DNA from: Lentisphaeria bacterium
Lineage (GTDB): Bacteria; Verrucomicrobiota; Lentisphaeria; Victivallales; UBA1829
Direction of reading: 5' to 3'
Assembly: GCA_017615635.1 (NCBI GenBank)
Contig: JAFZZR010000181.1
Span: 1 to 47,582, forward strand
DNA length: 47,582 bases
Part shown: positions 1-7,745 of the stretch, in pieces
Layout: the number at the start of each line of letters is the position of its first letter
How positions within the stretch are numbered: the stretch's first letter is position 1
Notes under the pieces: model-generated
The model's database searches: none
What the model was told of the DNA's origin: nothing
What the model saw: the letters and a program-made list of their open reading frames with translations, nothing else
Position numbers and translations under genes: made by a program

Positions 1-573
1 AATTATAAATTTAAAATCGACTCTCTGGGGGCGGTCAACATGTCGTGGACTCCCACCGTGACGGATGGCGCAAGCTATTTTACAGTCCTTTACTCTTGCG
101 GGTACATGGGGGTAAGCGATGTGGTATTCTGTCCCGCTATGAAAGATTCCTCGGTTTCGAATTTTCCGACAAACTGGAAATGGAATTTTACGTATAATGT
201 CCTCGGCTATCGCAGACTGACCGACAGCAACACGCCGAACACACTTCTTTTGAAAAAATTCTATACGGCATCCTACAAAAAGGTGAAGAAACCGGCCACT
301 TTTTATTTGTTTGCCGACACAACAAGAAATTCAAGCGATCCGCATAACCGGTCGACATCCGTTGCCTCGACTGCAGATGATGGCGCGACTGTTTATGAGG
401 CTCACAATAAAATCCTGAACAGCGCCTATCTGGATGGTCATGCCGTTTCCTCCTCGGGAGAGGAATTCGGGCATAACGTGATCATGAATTTTCAGGAGCA
501 GGGGTTGAGCAACTTGGGAATAACTGCGTCCTATCTCGATTATTACGGGAACAAGAGGACCGTAAGACACTGA
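1..573 (+). CDS. H-X9-DG pseudopilin, C-terminal part (5' end outside window)
   Basis: The frame is open from base 1 to the TGA at 571-573, so this is the 3' part of a longer gene; the first internal ATG (40) is unlikely to be the start. The C-terminal half has His (codon at 403) followed by nine residues and Asp-Gly (AHNKILNSAYLDGH), the motif of type II secretion-like pseudopilins common in Lentisphaerae and Planctomycetes. The N-terminal cleavage/methylation helix expected for the family would lie upstream of the window. A DUF4838/CBM gene follows 71 nt downstream on the same strand, the same order seen at other pseudopilin genes here. Family call is firm; role is inferred. Confidence 0.8.
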   Translation, partial: NYKFKIDSLGAVNMSWTPTVTDGASYFTVLYSCGYMGVSDVVFCPAMKDSSVSNFPTNWKWNFTYNVLGYRRLTDSNTPNTLLLKKFYTASYKKVKKPATFYLFADTTRNSSDPHNRSTSVASTADDGATVYEAHNKILNSAYLDGHAVSSSGEEFGHNVIMNFQEQGLSNLGITASYLDYYGNKRTVRH

Positions 574-644
574 CTCCACAGATTATTCCAATTTTTGCAG
601 TAGAACGTATGCTTTCCTTTCGGATTTAAACAGGAGAATCAAAT

Positions 645-3600
645 ATGCAGAAAATAATGAAGAAATTTGCAGTGCTTCTGCTGGCCGCGGGAATGTCGAT
701 CCTTCACGCGGAGCAGCCGCTGCCGCCGGTGCAGCTGGACCCCCGGATCCCCCGTAAAATCGAGATCGGCGCGGAACCGCTTTTCGAGATGGTGAAGGAC
801 GGCCAGGTGAACTTTGAGATCGTTGTTCCCGCCGATGCTCCGGTCTCGGTGAAATTCGCCGGTTCGGAGGCCGCCTCGCTGCTGGGCCGGACATTCGGCA
901 CGAAACTGACCGTTCTTGAGAAGCCCACCGGGAATCGTCCCGCCATCGTGATCGGCAGTCCTGATCTTGCATCCGAACTGGGCGTGGACGTAAAGGGATT
1001 GGACCGGGACGGCTTTGTCATGAAAACCTTTCCCGGCGGTGTTCTGATCATCGGACGGGATTCTCAACGCAATAATCTGCTGTGGGGGGAGCATGCGACT
1101 TTGTTCGGGACGTATGATTTTCTGGAGCGTTTTGCGGGAATGCATTTCTATCTGCCGGGTAAATTCGGCACCATCATTCCCAGAATGAGCGAGTGGCGTC
1201 TTCCTTCGATTGATCTTTACGACCGTCCCGATTCTTATCAGCGCTGTTACAGCGACTACAATGGCGACACGGGAAAGGAACTGACCAGAAAAACACTGGA
1301 AATCAACAGACTCCGTCATCGGTACGAAACGACCCGGATTTATTATCCTCACACGCTGCGGTACTTGACCTACGGTGCCCGTTTCGGCAAGAGCCATCCG
1401 GAATATTTTTCGCTGCAGAAAAACGGGAAACGGGTCATCGATCCCGGTTATACCGCGACCGGCGACCAGAGCCATTTCTGCTACTCCAGCGAAGGTTTCA
1501 AGAAAGAGGTGATTGCCGATATCATTTCCTGCATGAAGGGAGAAGATGCCTCGGTAAGGGGCATCATCAATCCGGAGACAGGCAAAGTCGGCTGGCACTG
1601 GTGTTTTCAGCCGGGCAAAAAAATAATTACGCTCTCTCCGCCGGATTGCGTTGTGAAATGCACCTGCCCGAAATGCGCCCCCATTTTGCTCCATGGTACG
1701 AAAGAGCAGCAGATAGAGCATTACTGGAGTTTTTTCCGCGACGTAGCGATGGCGGTCAAAGACGCCGGGATCGACGGGTATATCGTCATCCCCTGTCACT
1801 ACGGCTGGTGGGAGGGAATGCCCCCTTCATTTCCCATTCCGGATAACATCATCCTTTCCTTTGCTGTCCGGGGCGCCTGGAACGAACTTACTCCTGATGC
1901 CCGGGAGAAAGATTTTGCGGAACTCAAAGCATGGGCCGGTACGGTTAAGGAAAAGATGCTCATGTGGACTTATCCGGGCAAATATTTCGGGGAATTTCCC
2001 GGCATACCGGCCACGACGCCGCGCTATGCCGCTTCGTTTCTGAAGAGGGCTAAACCGTATGTCGTCGGATGCTATTTTGAAAGTTCATCCGAATACATCT
2101 TTTTCAATTATCTGAATTTCTACATCTACGGAAAAATTCTCTGGAATTCTGAAACGGATGTGGAAAAACTGCTGGATGAGCATGCAGGACTTATGTTCGG
2201 GCCCGCCGCCGGGCCGATGAAGGAGTTTTTCGACTCTATCGAGCGGAACTGGATGAAAATCGCCGGCCATACCATCAGTACGAACATCGGCCCCGTTCCG
2301 GTCTATCCCTCCGAACGGGAAATGTGGAACACCATTTATTCCCCGGCGGAGCGTGAGCGGATCAACGACCTCTTCGCCGAGGCGGAAAAACTTACAACTG
2401 AGACGCCGGAATATCTCGAACGGGTCAAAATCCTGCGCCGGGAAATGTGGCTGCCCGCCATCAAGGCGGCGGATAATTATGAATGCGATCAGCGGGCCAT
2501 TGCCGCCTGGGGCGCTTACATGCCGGAAACTGGTCAGCCGCCCGTTCTGGACGGCAAGCTGGACGATCCCGAGTGGAAACAGTCGGAGGTCATTACCCTT
2601 ATCCCGACCCGAAAAGCAAAGACGCCCTGCGAAGTCCGGACGACCGTGCGCGCTCTTCGGGACAAGGATTACTTCTATTTCGGATTCGAATGCGAAGACC
2701 GGGGCACGCCGCAGGCTTTTGCCCGGGATTTCGATAACAGAGATATCTGGCGGGACTCCGGAGTGGAAGTCTTCCTCTCGCCGGACCGGAACCCGGAACG
2801 TTGCTACCAGATCATGGTCAATGCCTGCGATTCCATCGCTGATCTGGTCCGCCTCAAGGACAAGGAGGCCGACTGGTCATGGAACAGCGGCGCGGAGGCG
2901 AAAAGCGTCATTACGCCCGGCCAGGGCTGGATCACCGAGATCCGGATCCCGCGGAGCAGTCTGCCGCAGGCCGACGAGTCCGGCATGCTGGCCAATCTCA
3001 CCCGCCGTTATATCCCGTCACCTCTGCGTACGGTGTCTTTCGTCTGGGGTCCGTTCTATCTGAACAACAACTTCGAGATCCATCACTTCGGAACGCTCCG
3101 CTTCCAGCCGGAGTCTGAAAAGAATCTGATTCCGGATGGCGATTTCGAGGGTGAGCCGGATGCAAAATCCCCGGATCGTCTGGGCTCCTGGCGCTGGTTC
3201 GGCAGCGACAGACAGTTCCCCCTGACCACCGAATACATCATCTCGGGGAAAAACGCCGCGCTGTTGGATTCTTCCCGTTTTCTGAGCAATTTCTGGTGCG
3301 TACTCCGGACTCTGCCTCCGGTCAAACCCGGCAAAGAATACATTCTCACATTCTTTGCGAAACTGGAAGATGTGAAGGCGCAGGACAAGGAAGGCGGATT
3401 CTACGTGCGGTTCGACGATTTCGACGGGTCAATGCGGGAGTATCCCACCAAAGGCACCGCGCGCCTCACGGGCACCATGCCCTGGATACCCATGGAATTC
3501 CGTTTCAAGACCACGACCGTCGTACGCAAGAAGGACATTCCCGGACCCGGGATCGATTTCACGCTGCGCAAGGCGACGGGCAAGGTCTGGATCGATCATG

Positions 3601-3653
3601 TCCGACTGGTCGAGGCACCGAGCGGTCCTGATTCGGCCGCTGTTGAAAAATAA
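645..3653 (+). CDS. Exported DUF4838 protein with CBM9-like and CBM4/9-like C-terminal domains
   Basis: This 1002-residue protein starts with a signal peptide (about 1-22, ending HAE). Residues about 50-180 resemble the alpha-glucuronidase N-terminal-like segment of DUF4838 proteins (nucleotide/glycan-binding fold, pattern GTYDFLERFAG). The central part (about 190-600) is the DUF4838 region, with the short cysteine cluster CTCPKC near 339-344. About 630-820 (VLDGKLDDPEW) resembles family 9 carbohydrate-binding modules and about 826-1000 (NLIPDGDFEG) a CBM4/9 beta-sandwich. An AGGAG box at 632-636 is well placed for the ATG. It probably binds or cleaves a complex glycan outside the cytoplasm; DUF4838 has no settled activity, so substrate and reaction are not claimed. 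It follows a pseudopilin gene on the same strand. Confidence 0.8.
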   Translation: MQKIMKKFAVLLLAAGMSILHAEQPLPPVQLDPRIPRKIEIGAEPLFEMVKDGQVNFEIVVPADAPVSVKFAGSEAASLLGRTFGTKLTVLEKPTGNRPAIVIGSPDLASELGVDVKGLDRDGFVMKTFPGGVLIIGRDSQRNNLLWGEHATLFGTYDFLERFAGMHFYLPGKFGTIIPRMSEWRLPSIDLYDRPDSYQRCYSDYNGDTGKELTRKTLEINRLRHRYETTRIYYPHTLRYLTYGARFGKSHPEYFSLQKNGKRVIDPGYTATGDQSHFCYSSEGFKKEVIADIISCMKGEDASVRGIINPETGKVGWHWCFQPGKKIITLSPPDCVVKCTCPKCAPILLHGTKEQQIEHYWSFFRDVAMAVKDAGIDGYIVIPCHYGWWEGMPPSFPIPDNIILSFAVRGAWNELTPDAREKDFAELKAWAGTVKEKMLMWTYPGKYFGEFPGIPATTPRYAASFLKRAKPYVVGCYFESSSEYIFFNYLNFYIYGKILWNSETDVEKLLDEHAGLMFGPAAGPMKEFFDSIERNWMKIAGHTISTNIGPVPVYPSEREMWNTIYSPAERERINDLFAEAEKLTTETPEYLERVKILRREMWLPAIKAADNYECDQRAIAAWGAYMPETGQPPVLDGKLDDPEWKQSEVITLIPTRKAKTPCEVRTTVRALRDKDYFYFGFECEDRGTPQAFARDFDNRDIWRDSGVEVFLSPDRNPERCYQIMVNACDSIADLVRLKDKEADWSWNSGAEAKSVITPGQGWITEIRIPRSSLPQADESGMLANLTRRYIPSPLRTVSFVWGPFYLNNNFEIHHFGTLRFQPESEKNLIPDGDFEGEPDAKSPDRLGSWRWFGSDRQFPLTTEYIISGKNAALLDSSRFLSNFWCVLRTLPPVKPGKEYILTFFAKLEDVKAQDKEGGFYVRFDDFDGSMREYPTKGTARLTGTMPWIPMEFRFKTTTVVRKKDIPGPGIDFTLRKATGKVWIDHVRLVEAPSGPDSAAVEK

Positions 3654-3695
3654 CATTTTTCTGCGGAAAAATCATTTCCGGGGGACGTTCGCCGT

Positions 3696-3723
3696 TTGCG
3701 GAAAAACCGTTTTGCCGTATATT
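3696..3723 (+). promoter_or_regulatory. Predicted sigma-70-type promoter for the chagasin-like gene
   Basis: TTGCGG (3696-3701), 16 nt spacer, TATATT (3718-3723), about 50 nt before the start codon. Pattern match only. Confidence 0.5.
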
Positions 3724-3771
3724 ATCCGGCAGAGCAGTTCGGCAATCAATCCCAGACCTTAAGGAGGAAAT

Positions 3772-4215
3772 ATGCGTTTTTCCCGGATGAAAATGACGGC
3801 GGCGGCCTTGCTTTCGGCGATCCTGTGCGCCTGTTCGACGACAGGCGCGGATCCGCAGCATTACGAGCTTACGACGGCCGATAAAGGACGGACTCTGCAT
3901 CTGAAGAGCGGCGATATCGTTACGGTTCAGCTGGCCAGCAATCCCACCACGGGATTCCAGTGGGAATTCGGCACTCCGGCGCTTGACAGGAAAGTCGTGA
4001 GTCTGCGGGAGGACCGCTTTATCGCGCCGAAGGGGGATCTGTGCGGAGCCCCGGGGAAGCGCAGTCTTTCGTTTCAGGCGGAAGGACCCGGACGTACGGA
4101 CATCCGCCTGATCTATGTGCGTCCCTGGGAGAAGAACCGTCCTCCGGCGGAAGAATTCTCCCTGACGTTCGAAGTGGAGAGCGGCTCCGGACCGGACGGG
4201 AGTGTCGGGAAATAA
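3772..4215 (+). CDS. Chagasin-family (I42) cysteine protease inhibitor-like lipoprotein
   Basis: The 147-residue product has a lipoprotein-type leader (SAILCAC, lipid-modified Cys probably at 21). The three loops that chagasin-type inhibitors push into the active site of papain-like proteases are recognisable: NPTTGF at 57-62, a Gly-containing loop GAPG at 92-95, and RPWE at 117-120. The length fits a single inhibitor domain. AAGGAGG at 3761-3767 is an excellent ribosome binding site for the ATG. Family knowledge predicts tight inhibition of C1 cysteine proteases, either host or own. It has its own promoter and is not obviously part of the neighbouring glycan genes. Confidence 0.85.
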   Translation: MRFSRMKMTAAALLSAILCACSTTGADPQHYELTTADKGRTLHLKSGDIVTVQLASNPTTGFQWEFGTPALDRKVVSLREDRFIAPKGDLCGAPGKRSLSFQAEGPGRTDIRLIYVRPWEKNRPPAEEFSLTFEVESGSGPDGSVGK

Positions 4216-4257
4216 CAATTTTTGAGGGAAAAGCCATAAATCCGGGATGAACGGTGC

Positions 4258-4286
4258 TTGCGGGAAAGATGTTCCGCAGGTATGCT
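4258..4286 (+). promoter_or_regulatory. Predicted promoter of the GH39-like gene
   Basis: TTGCGG (4258-4263), 17 nt, TATGCT (4281-4286), about 50 nt before the ATG at 4336. The remainder of the 120-nt gap shows nothing else. Confidence 0.4.
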
Positions 4287-4335
4287 CTCCCGCCATACGA
4301 TTCAACGATCCAAAAACAGATAAGGATGGACCATC

Positions 4336-5802
4336 ATGAGAAAAGCCGTCGTTTCGGTCGACTTCAGTAAGCGGGTGAAGGGTAGTATCAAGCCTCTGCA
4401 CGGTGTGAACAACAGTCCCATGAGCCTTTACGAGCCGCCGCTGGGATTCAAGGAGGCGGGCATCCCGTACTGCCGTCTGCACGATACGGGCGGCGCGTTC
4501 GGCGGGGCCCGGTATGTGGATATCCCGAACGTGTTTCCGGATTTCGACGCGGATCCGAAGAAGCCGGAGTCGTATGACTTCGCATTTACGGACGCGTATC
4601 TGAAGCAGCTGCACGCCGCGGGTACAAAGATCTTCTACCGTCTGGGCGTCACGATCGAGAACAATTACCGGATCAAGGGCTATCACAACTGTCCGCCGAA
4701 GGACTTCAAGAAATGGTCGGAGATCTGCGCCGGGATCGTCCGTCACTACAACTGCGGCTGGGCGAACGGATTCCGCTTCGGGATCAAATACTGGGAGATC
4801 TGGAACGAGCCGGAGAATCCGCCCATGTGGAGCGGAACGATGGAGCAGTATTTCGAACTCTACCGGATCACCTCGAAGCGCCTGAAGAAGGAGTTTCCGG
4901 AAATCAAGGTGGGCGGCTACGCCTCCTGCGGATTCTACGTGCAGACCCGGGAAGAAAAATTGAGTTCGGCGTTCTACAAGAGCTTCGACACCTGGTTCCA
5001 TGCATTCCTGAAGTACGTGACGGCGAAGAAGACTGCCTGTCCGCTGGATTTCTATTCCTGGCACCTCTACACGCTGAATCCGGAAGAGATCGCCCTGCAC
5101 GGGAAATATGTGGCCGGGCAGCTGAAGAAATACAAGCTGGATCATGTCGAAAGCATCTTCAACGAATGGAATTATGTGGGACGCGGCTTCGCCACCATGA
5201 AAAAGGCCGAAGGCGCCTGCTTCGTGGCCGGCGCGTTCTGTCTGATGCAGGATGCACCGATGGACAAGGCCATGTATTACGACGCCTATCCGCAGCGTGC
5301 GTACGGCGGACTTTATTATTTCCCCGACATCAGCACCACGCGGACCTACTCCGTGTTCTACATGTGGAATCGACTTTTCCGCCTCGGGAAACGTTGCGAG
5401 GTCACGGTGAAAAATCCGGACGATACCCCGTACGTGTATGTGGGGCAGCCCGGTTATTCCCAGGAGAAACTCCGCACCCTGCCAGACCGTGTATACGCCT
5501 GCGCCGCCGCCTCCGAAAAGGGCAGGGCGCTCTTCCTTACCAACTGCGGAAAGGACAGCTGCCGGGTCACGCTCGATCTGAACGGCGCGAAACTTTCGGA
5601 CTTCACCGGGTATCTCGTGGATGACAAACATGACCGCGAGCCCGTGGCACTGAAGAAGGAAATGAACCTGGCTCCGTTCTCCGTCCTCCTGCTCACCGAA
5701 AAGGACGACGCGGGCGGAAAGAGCCTGAAGGCGAAAGACTTCTCCGCTACCGCCGGACTGGATGATTCCGCCTCGAAAAAGAAGAAGGCAAAAAAGTCCT
5801 GA
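4336..5802 (+). CDS. GH39-like glycoside hydrolase (beta-xylosidase type fold), no signal peptide
   Basis: The 488-residue protein has the clan GH-A hallmarks of GH39-like enzymes: an early LHGVNN segment, WEIWNEPE around 154-161 whose Glu would be the acid/base, and SIFNEWNYVG around 274-283 whose Glu would be the nucleophile. A small beta-sandwich (about 390-460) follows the barrel. There is no signal peptide, so it probably acts in the cytoplasm on imported oligosaccharides. The C-terminus ends in a lysine-rich tail (SKKKKAKKS). AGGATGG upstream of the ATG serves as ribosome binding site. A strong terminator follows. The substrate cannot be read from sequence; beta-xyloside or a related glycoside is a guess from the family. 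Confidence 0.8.
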   Translation: MRKAVVSVDFSKRVKGSIKPLHGVNNSPMSLYEPPLGFKEAGIPYCRLHDTGGAFGGARYVDIPNVFPDFDADPKKPESYDFAFTDAYLKQLHAAGTKIFYRLGVTIENNYRIKGYHNCPPKDFKKWSEICAGIVRHYNCGWANGFRFGIKYWEIWNEPENPPMWSGTMEQYFELYRITSKRLKKEFPEIKVGGYASCGFYVQTREEKLSSAFYKSFDTWFHAFLKYVTAKKTACPLDFYSWHLYTLNPEEIALHGKYVAGQLKKYKLDHVESIFNEWNYVGRGFATMKKAEGACFVAGAFCLMQDAPMDKAMYYDAYPQRAYGGLYYFPDISTTRTYSVFYMWNRLFRLGKRCEVTVKNPDDTPYVYVGQPGYSQEKLRTLPDRVYACAAASEKGRALFLTNCGKDSCRVTLDLNGAKLSDFTGYLVDDKHDREPVALKKEMNLAPFSVLLLTEKDDAGGKSLKAKDFSATAGLDDSASKKKKAKKS

Positions 5803-5817
5803 CCGTCTGTCGTTCCC

Positions 5818-5858
5818 GGACAGAACCCGTATCATGCACCGGGTTTCTGTCCTTTTTT
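5818..5858 (+). terminator. Rho-independent terminator between the GH39-like gene and araC-like gene 1
   Basis: GGACAGAACCCG (5818-5829) pairs with CGGGTTTCTGTCC (ending 5852) with one bulge, followed by six T. It ends the rightward GH39-like transcript. The stop codon and last codons of the leftward AraC gene lie inside the hairpin, so the two genes share it. Confidence 0.8.
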
Positions 5859-6725
5859 CGCCGATGATGCCGCCTTCGCGGTCCGGTATTCCATGGGCGG
5901 GACTCCGTAGCATGAACGGAAGGCGCGGAAGAAGTAGGGCATGCTGGTGAATCCGGACTGATCGGCGATCTCCTTGAGGCTGAAGTCGGTATTGACCAGC
6001 AGTTCGGCGGCGTGGCGGAGCCTCAGATTCCGCAGATAGATCATGGGCGTCACCCCCAGTGCCGCCTGAAAATACCGTTCCAGTGAAGTGCGGGACATCC
6101 CGGCGTGTTTTGCCAGATCTTCCAGATAGAGTTTCTGCAGAAAATGCTCTTCCAGATACGCCGTCAGACCGGGAATGTCCAGAGGCATGGCGGGTTCCTC
6201 TTCCGGCACTTCCCAGACCTCGCACAGACGGCTGAGCACAGCCATGTAAAGTCCCAGTTTGTAGCCGTGCTTTCCCGTACTTGTTCCTTCCTGCGCCAGA
6301 TAATGCAGCAGCGTTTCCACTTTCCGGAATTCACGCTCTTTCAGATGCGTCATGGGGTGATTTTCTCCGGTCCGCCGACGGCTCTGCAGAAAGATGCGCT
6401 TGTAGACCGGGTTCGCGTACAATTCCATCCGGACGGGCGGCAGCAGAGAACCGTCGAACATCAGATTGAGCAGCTCGAGTTCGTCCGACTGGGTGTAGGC
6501 GTGCCATCCGCCCCGGGGGATCACGAGCACATCGCCCCGCCGGATCGGGACGGGATCGTTGCTCGCGGATTGGTGCATGCCGCGTCCTTTGATGATGAAA
6601 ACGCATTCGCAGTACTCATGACCATGCGAAACCGTCATGCCCTGACGTTCCCGAATCGCACGAAGCGGAAAATCCGGATCGTATCGAAAAATTCTGCTTT
6701 TTGATTTGAACTTGTTGAAATTCAT
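5832..6725 (-). CDS. AraC-family regulator 1 (cupin sensor + double HTH)
   Basis: The 297-residue protein has an N-terminal cupin-like sugar-sensing domain (His-rich VSHGHEYCE about 32-40, GGWHAYT about 72-78) and a C-terminal AraC pair of helix-turn-helix units (about 190-285). It is divergent from the pseudopilin + GH42-like operon starting at 6912 and is most likely its activator. Its second HTH (LGVTPMIYL to EYRTA) is identical in protein, and nearly so in DNA, to that of AraC regulator 2 at 11392-12279, while the rest has diverged. The ATG is preceded by a GGGGACAG segment, a weak ribosome site. Confidence 0.9.
   Translation of the reverse strand: MNFNKFKSKSRIFRYDPDFPLRAIRERQGMTVSHGHEYCECVFIIKGRGMHQSASNDPVPIRRGDVLVIPRGGWHAYTQSDELELLNLMFDGSLLPPVRMELYANPVYKRIFLQSRRRTGENHPMTHLKEREFRKVETLLHYLAQEGTSTGKHGYKLGLYMAVLSRLCEVWEVPEEEPAMPLDIPGLTAYLEEHFLQKLYLEDLAKHAGMSRTSLERYFQAALGVTPMIYLRNLRLRHAAELLVNTDFSLKEIADQSGFTSMPYFFRAFRSCYGVPPMEYRTAKAASSAKKGQKPGA
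5887..6059. repeat. 173-bp segment duplicated at 11423-11595 (HTH2-coding)
   Basis: Aligned by eye, this segment differs from 11423-11595 at two positions only (gggacTccg/gggacAccg and cagTtcgg/cagCtcgg). It encodes the second helix-turn-helix of each AraC protein, in the same frame and orientation. Similarity falls sharply on both sides. Confidence 0.9.
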
Positions 6726-6743
6726 ATTTCTGTCCCCTTCGGT

Positions 6744-6771
6744 ACTATAGCGGCTTTCCTGCCGAAGTCAA
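6744..6771 (-). promoter_or_regulatory. Predicted promoter of araC-like gene 1
   Basis: On the minus strand: TTGACT (6771-6766), 16 nt, TATAGT (6749-6744). An inverted pair CTTCGG/CCGAAG brackets the -10 region and could be an operator. Confidence 0.6.
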
Positions 6772-6786
6772 ATTTTCAGGATATGA

Positions 6787-6853
6787 ATTTTGTGTAAATA
6801 GGAGATACATTTTGTAAAAAAGAGATTGACGGGACAAAAAATGACGATACATT
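6787..6853 (+). promoter_or_regulatory. Tandem 22-bp direct repeats overlapping the promoter of the 6912 operon
   Basis: Two copies beginning ATTTTGT occupy 6787-6808 and 6809-6830, an exact 22-bp period; both share ATTTTGT, an A-rich core and GAGAT. The second copy contains the -35 box TTGACG (6826-6831); 16 nt later lies TACATT (6848-6853). Two in-phase direct repeats running into -35 are the usual site for an AraC-family activator, and an araC gene lies just upstream, divergent. Confidence 0.65.
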
Positions 6854-6911
6854 ATCCCCGGAAACCGACATCTTACCCTTTTCTCCGCAACCTGAAACAG
6901 GAGGTCTTGAA

Positions 6912-7709
6912 ATGATGCGAAGCGAAAAACGCAAATCTCACGCACGAAACACGTTTACACTGATTGAACTGCTGGTTGTGATAGCAATTATTGCCATCCT
7001 CGCGGGGATGCTTCTGCCGGCGCTGAGTAAAGTCAAGGATGCGGGACATGAGACATTCTGCCTCAACAATGAAAAGCAGATCTGGCTTGCCGTTCAGGGG
7101 TATGCCGATCAGAATAACGGCTCCTTCGTCCATCAGCTCCAAATCGGCGGCACTACTGACCAGTATCACCGCTGGCCCCGAATGCTGATCTTCGACGGGC
7201 TGATTACCGGCAAATCGTTCGTTTGCCCCACCGGATCCGCGAAGACGAGCTGGAACATTTCCTGGATCAAGGATTGCTGTTCGAGATGGGAGAACGGTGT
7301 GGCCGAGGATCCGACGAATCTCGGAACCGATGCGGGATACAGCAACAGCTACAAGGGGGCGTATCCGTACGCATATCCCAGTTACGGGGTCAACGATCAC
7401 CTCAGCCAGAACGGACCGCTCCGGTTCAGCCGGATCAGTCAGCCGAGTCAGTTTTTCTTGATGTCGGACTCCCGCGACGGAGCCAACTGGAACAGTCACG
7501 GACGCTACATCGGCAGCGCAAAAATCACCAATGGCCGGAACTCATCCTACTCGTCGAATTTGGGGAATCCCATTTCAGTGATTCACGGGAGAAAGGCGAA
7601 TATCGGGTATGCGGATGGTCATGCTTCGCCGTTCTTTTTCCCGGATCCGGGGTCGGTGGAGTCGATTTACACCGCATTCGGCAAGGAAAGCTGGCAATGG
7701 ACCAAGTAA
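6912..7709 (+). CDS. H-X9-DG pseudopilin
   Basis: The 265-residue protein has a short basic leader and the type IV pilin-like helix [19 protein letters not shown] (about 16-34) with the Glu at mature position 5. The residue before the cleavage-site Phe is Thr, not the usual Gly. CLNNEKQI follows the helix. Near the C-terminus is [13 protein letters not shown], the H-X9-DG motif. CAGGAGG at 6898-6904 supports either of two adjacent ATG codons (6912 or 6915). It is the first gene of an operon with the GH42-like gene 36 nt downstream. By family it would be an inner-membrane-anchored, periplasm-facing minor pseudopilin; its coupling to the enzyme is inferred. Confidence 0.9.
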   Translation: MMRSEKRKSHARNTFTLIELLVVIAIIAILAGMLLPALSKVKDAGHETFCLNNEKQIWLAVQGYADQNNGSFVHQLQIGGTTDQYHRWPRMLIFDGLITGKSFVCPTGSAKTSWNISWIKDCCSRWENGVAEDPTNLGTDAGYSNSYKGAYPYAYPSYGVNDHLSQNGPLRFSRISQPSQFFLMSDSRDGANWNSHGRYIGSAKITNGRNSSYSSNLGNPISVIHGRKANIGYADGHASPFFFPDPGSVESIYTAFGKESWQWTK

Positions 7710-7745
7710 GATGAAGCAGCCATTCGAAAGCAGGAGTTGTATAAG

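Noticed and set aside
3559..6225. An 888-codon minus-strand open frame, and similar long ones at 21710-23902, 13943-15406 and 639-1799
   Set aside because: Each shadows a gene with clear domains on the other strand; none has domains or a plausible start.
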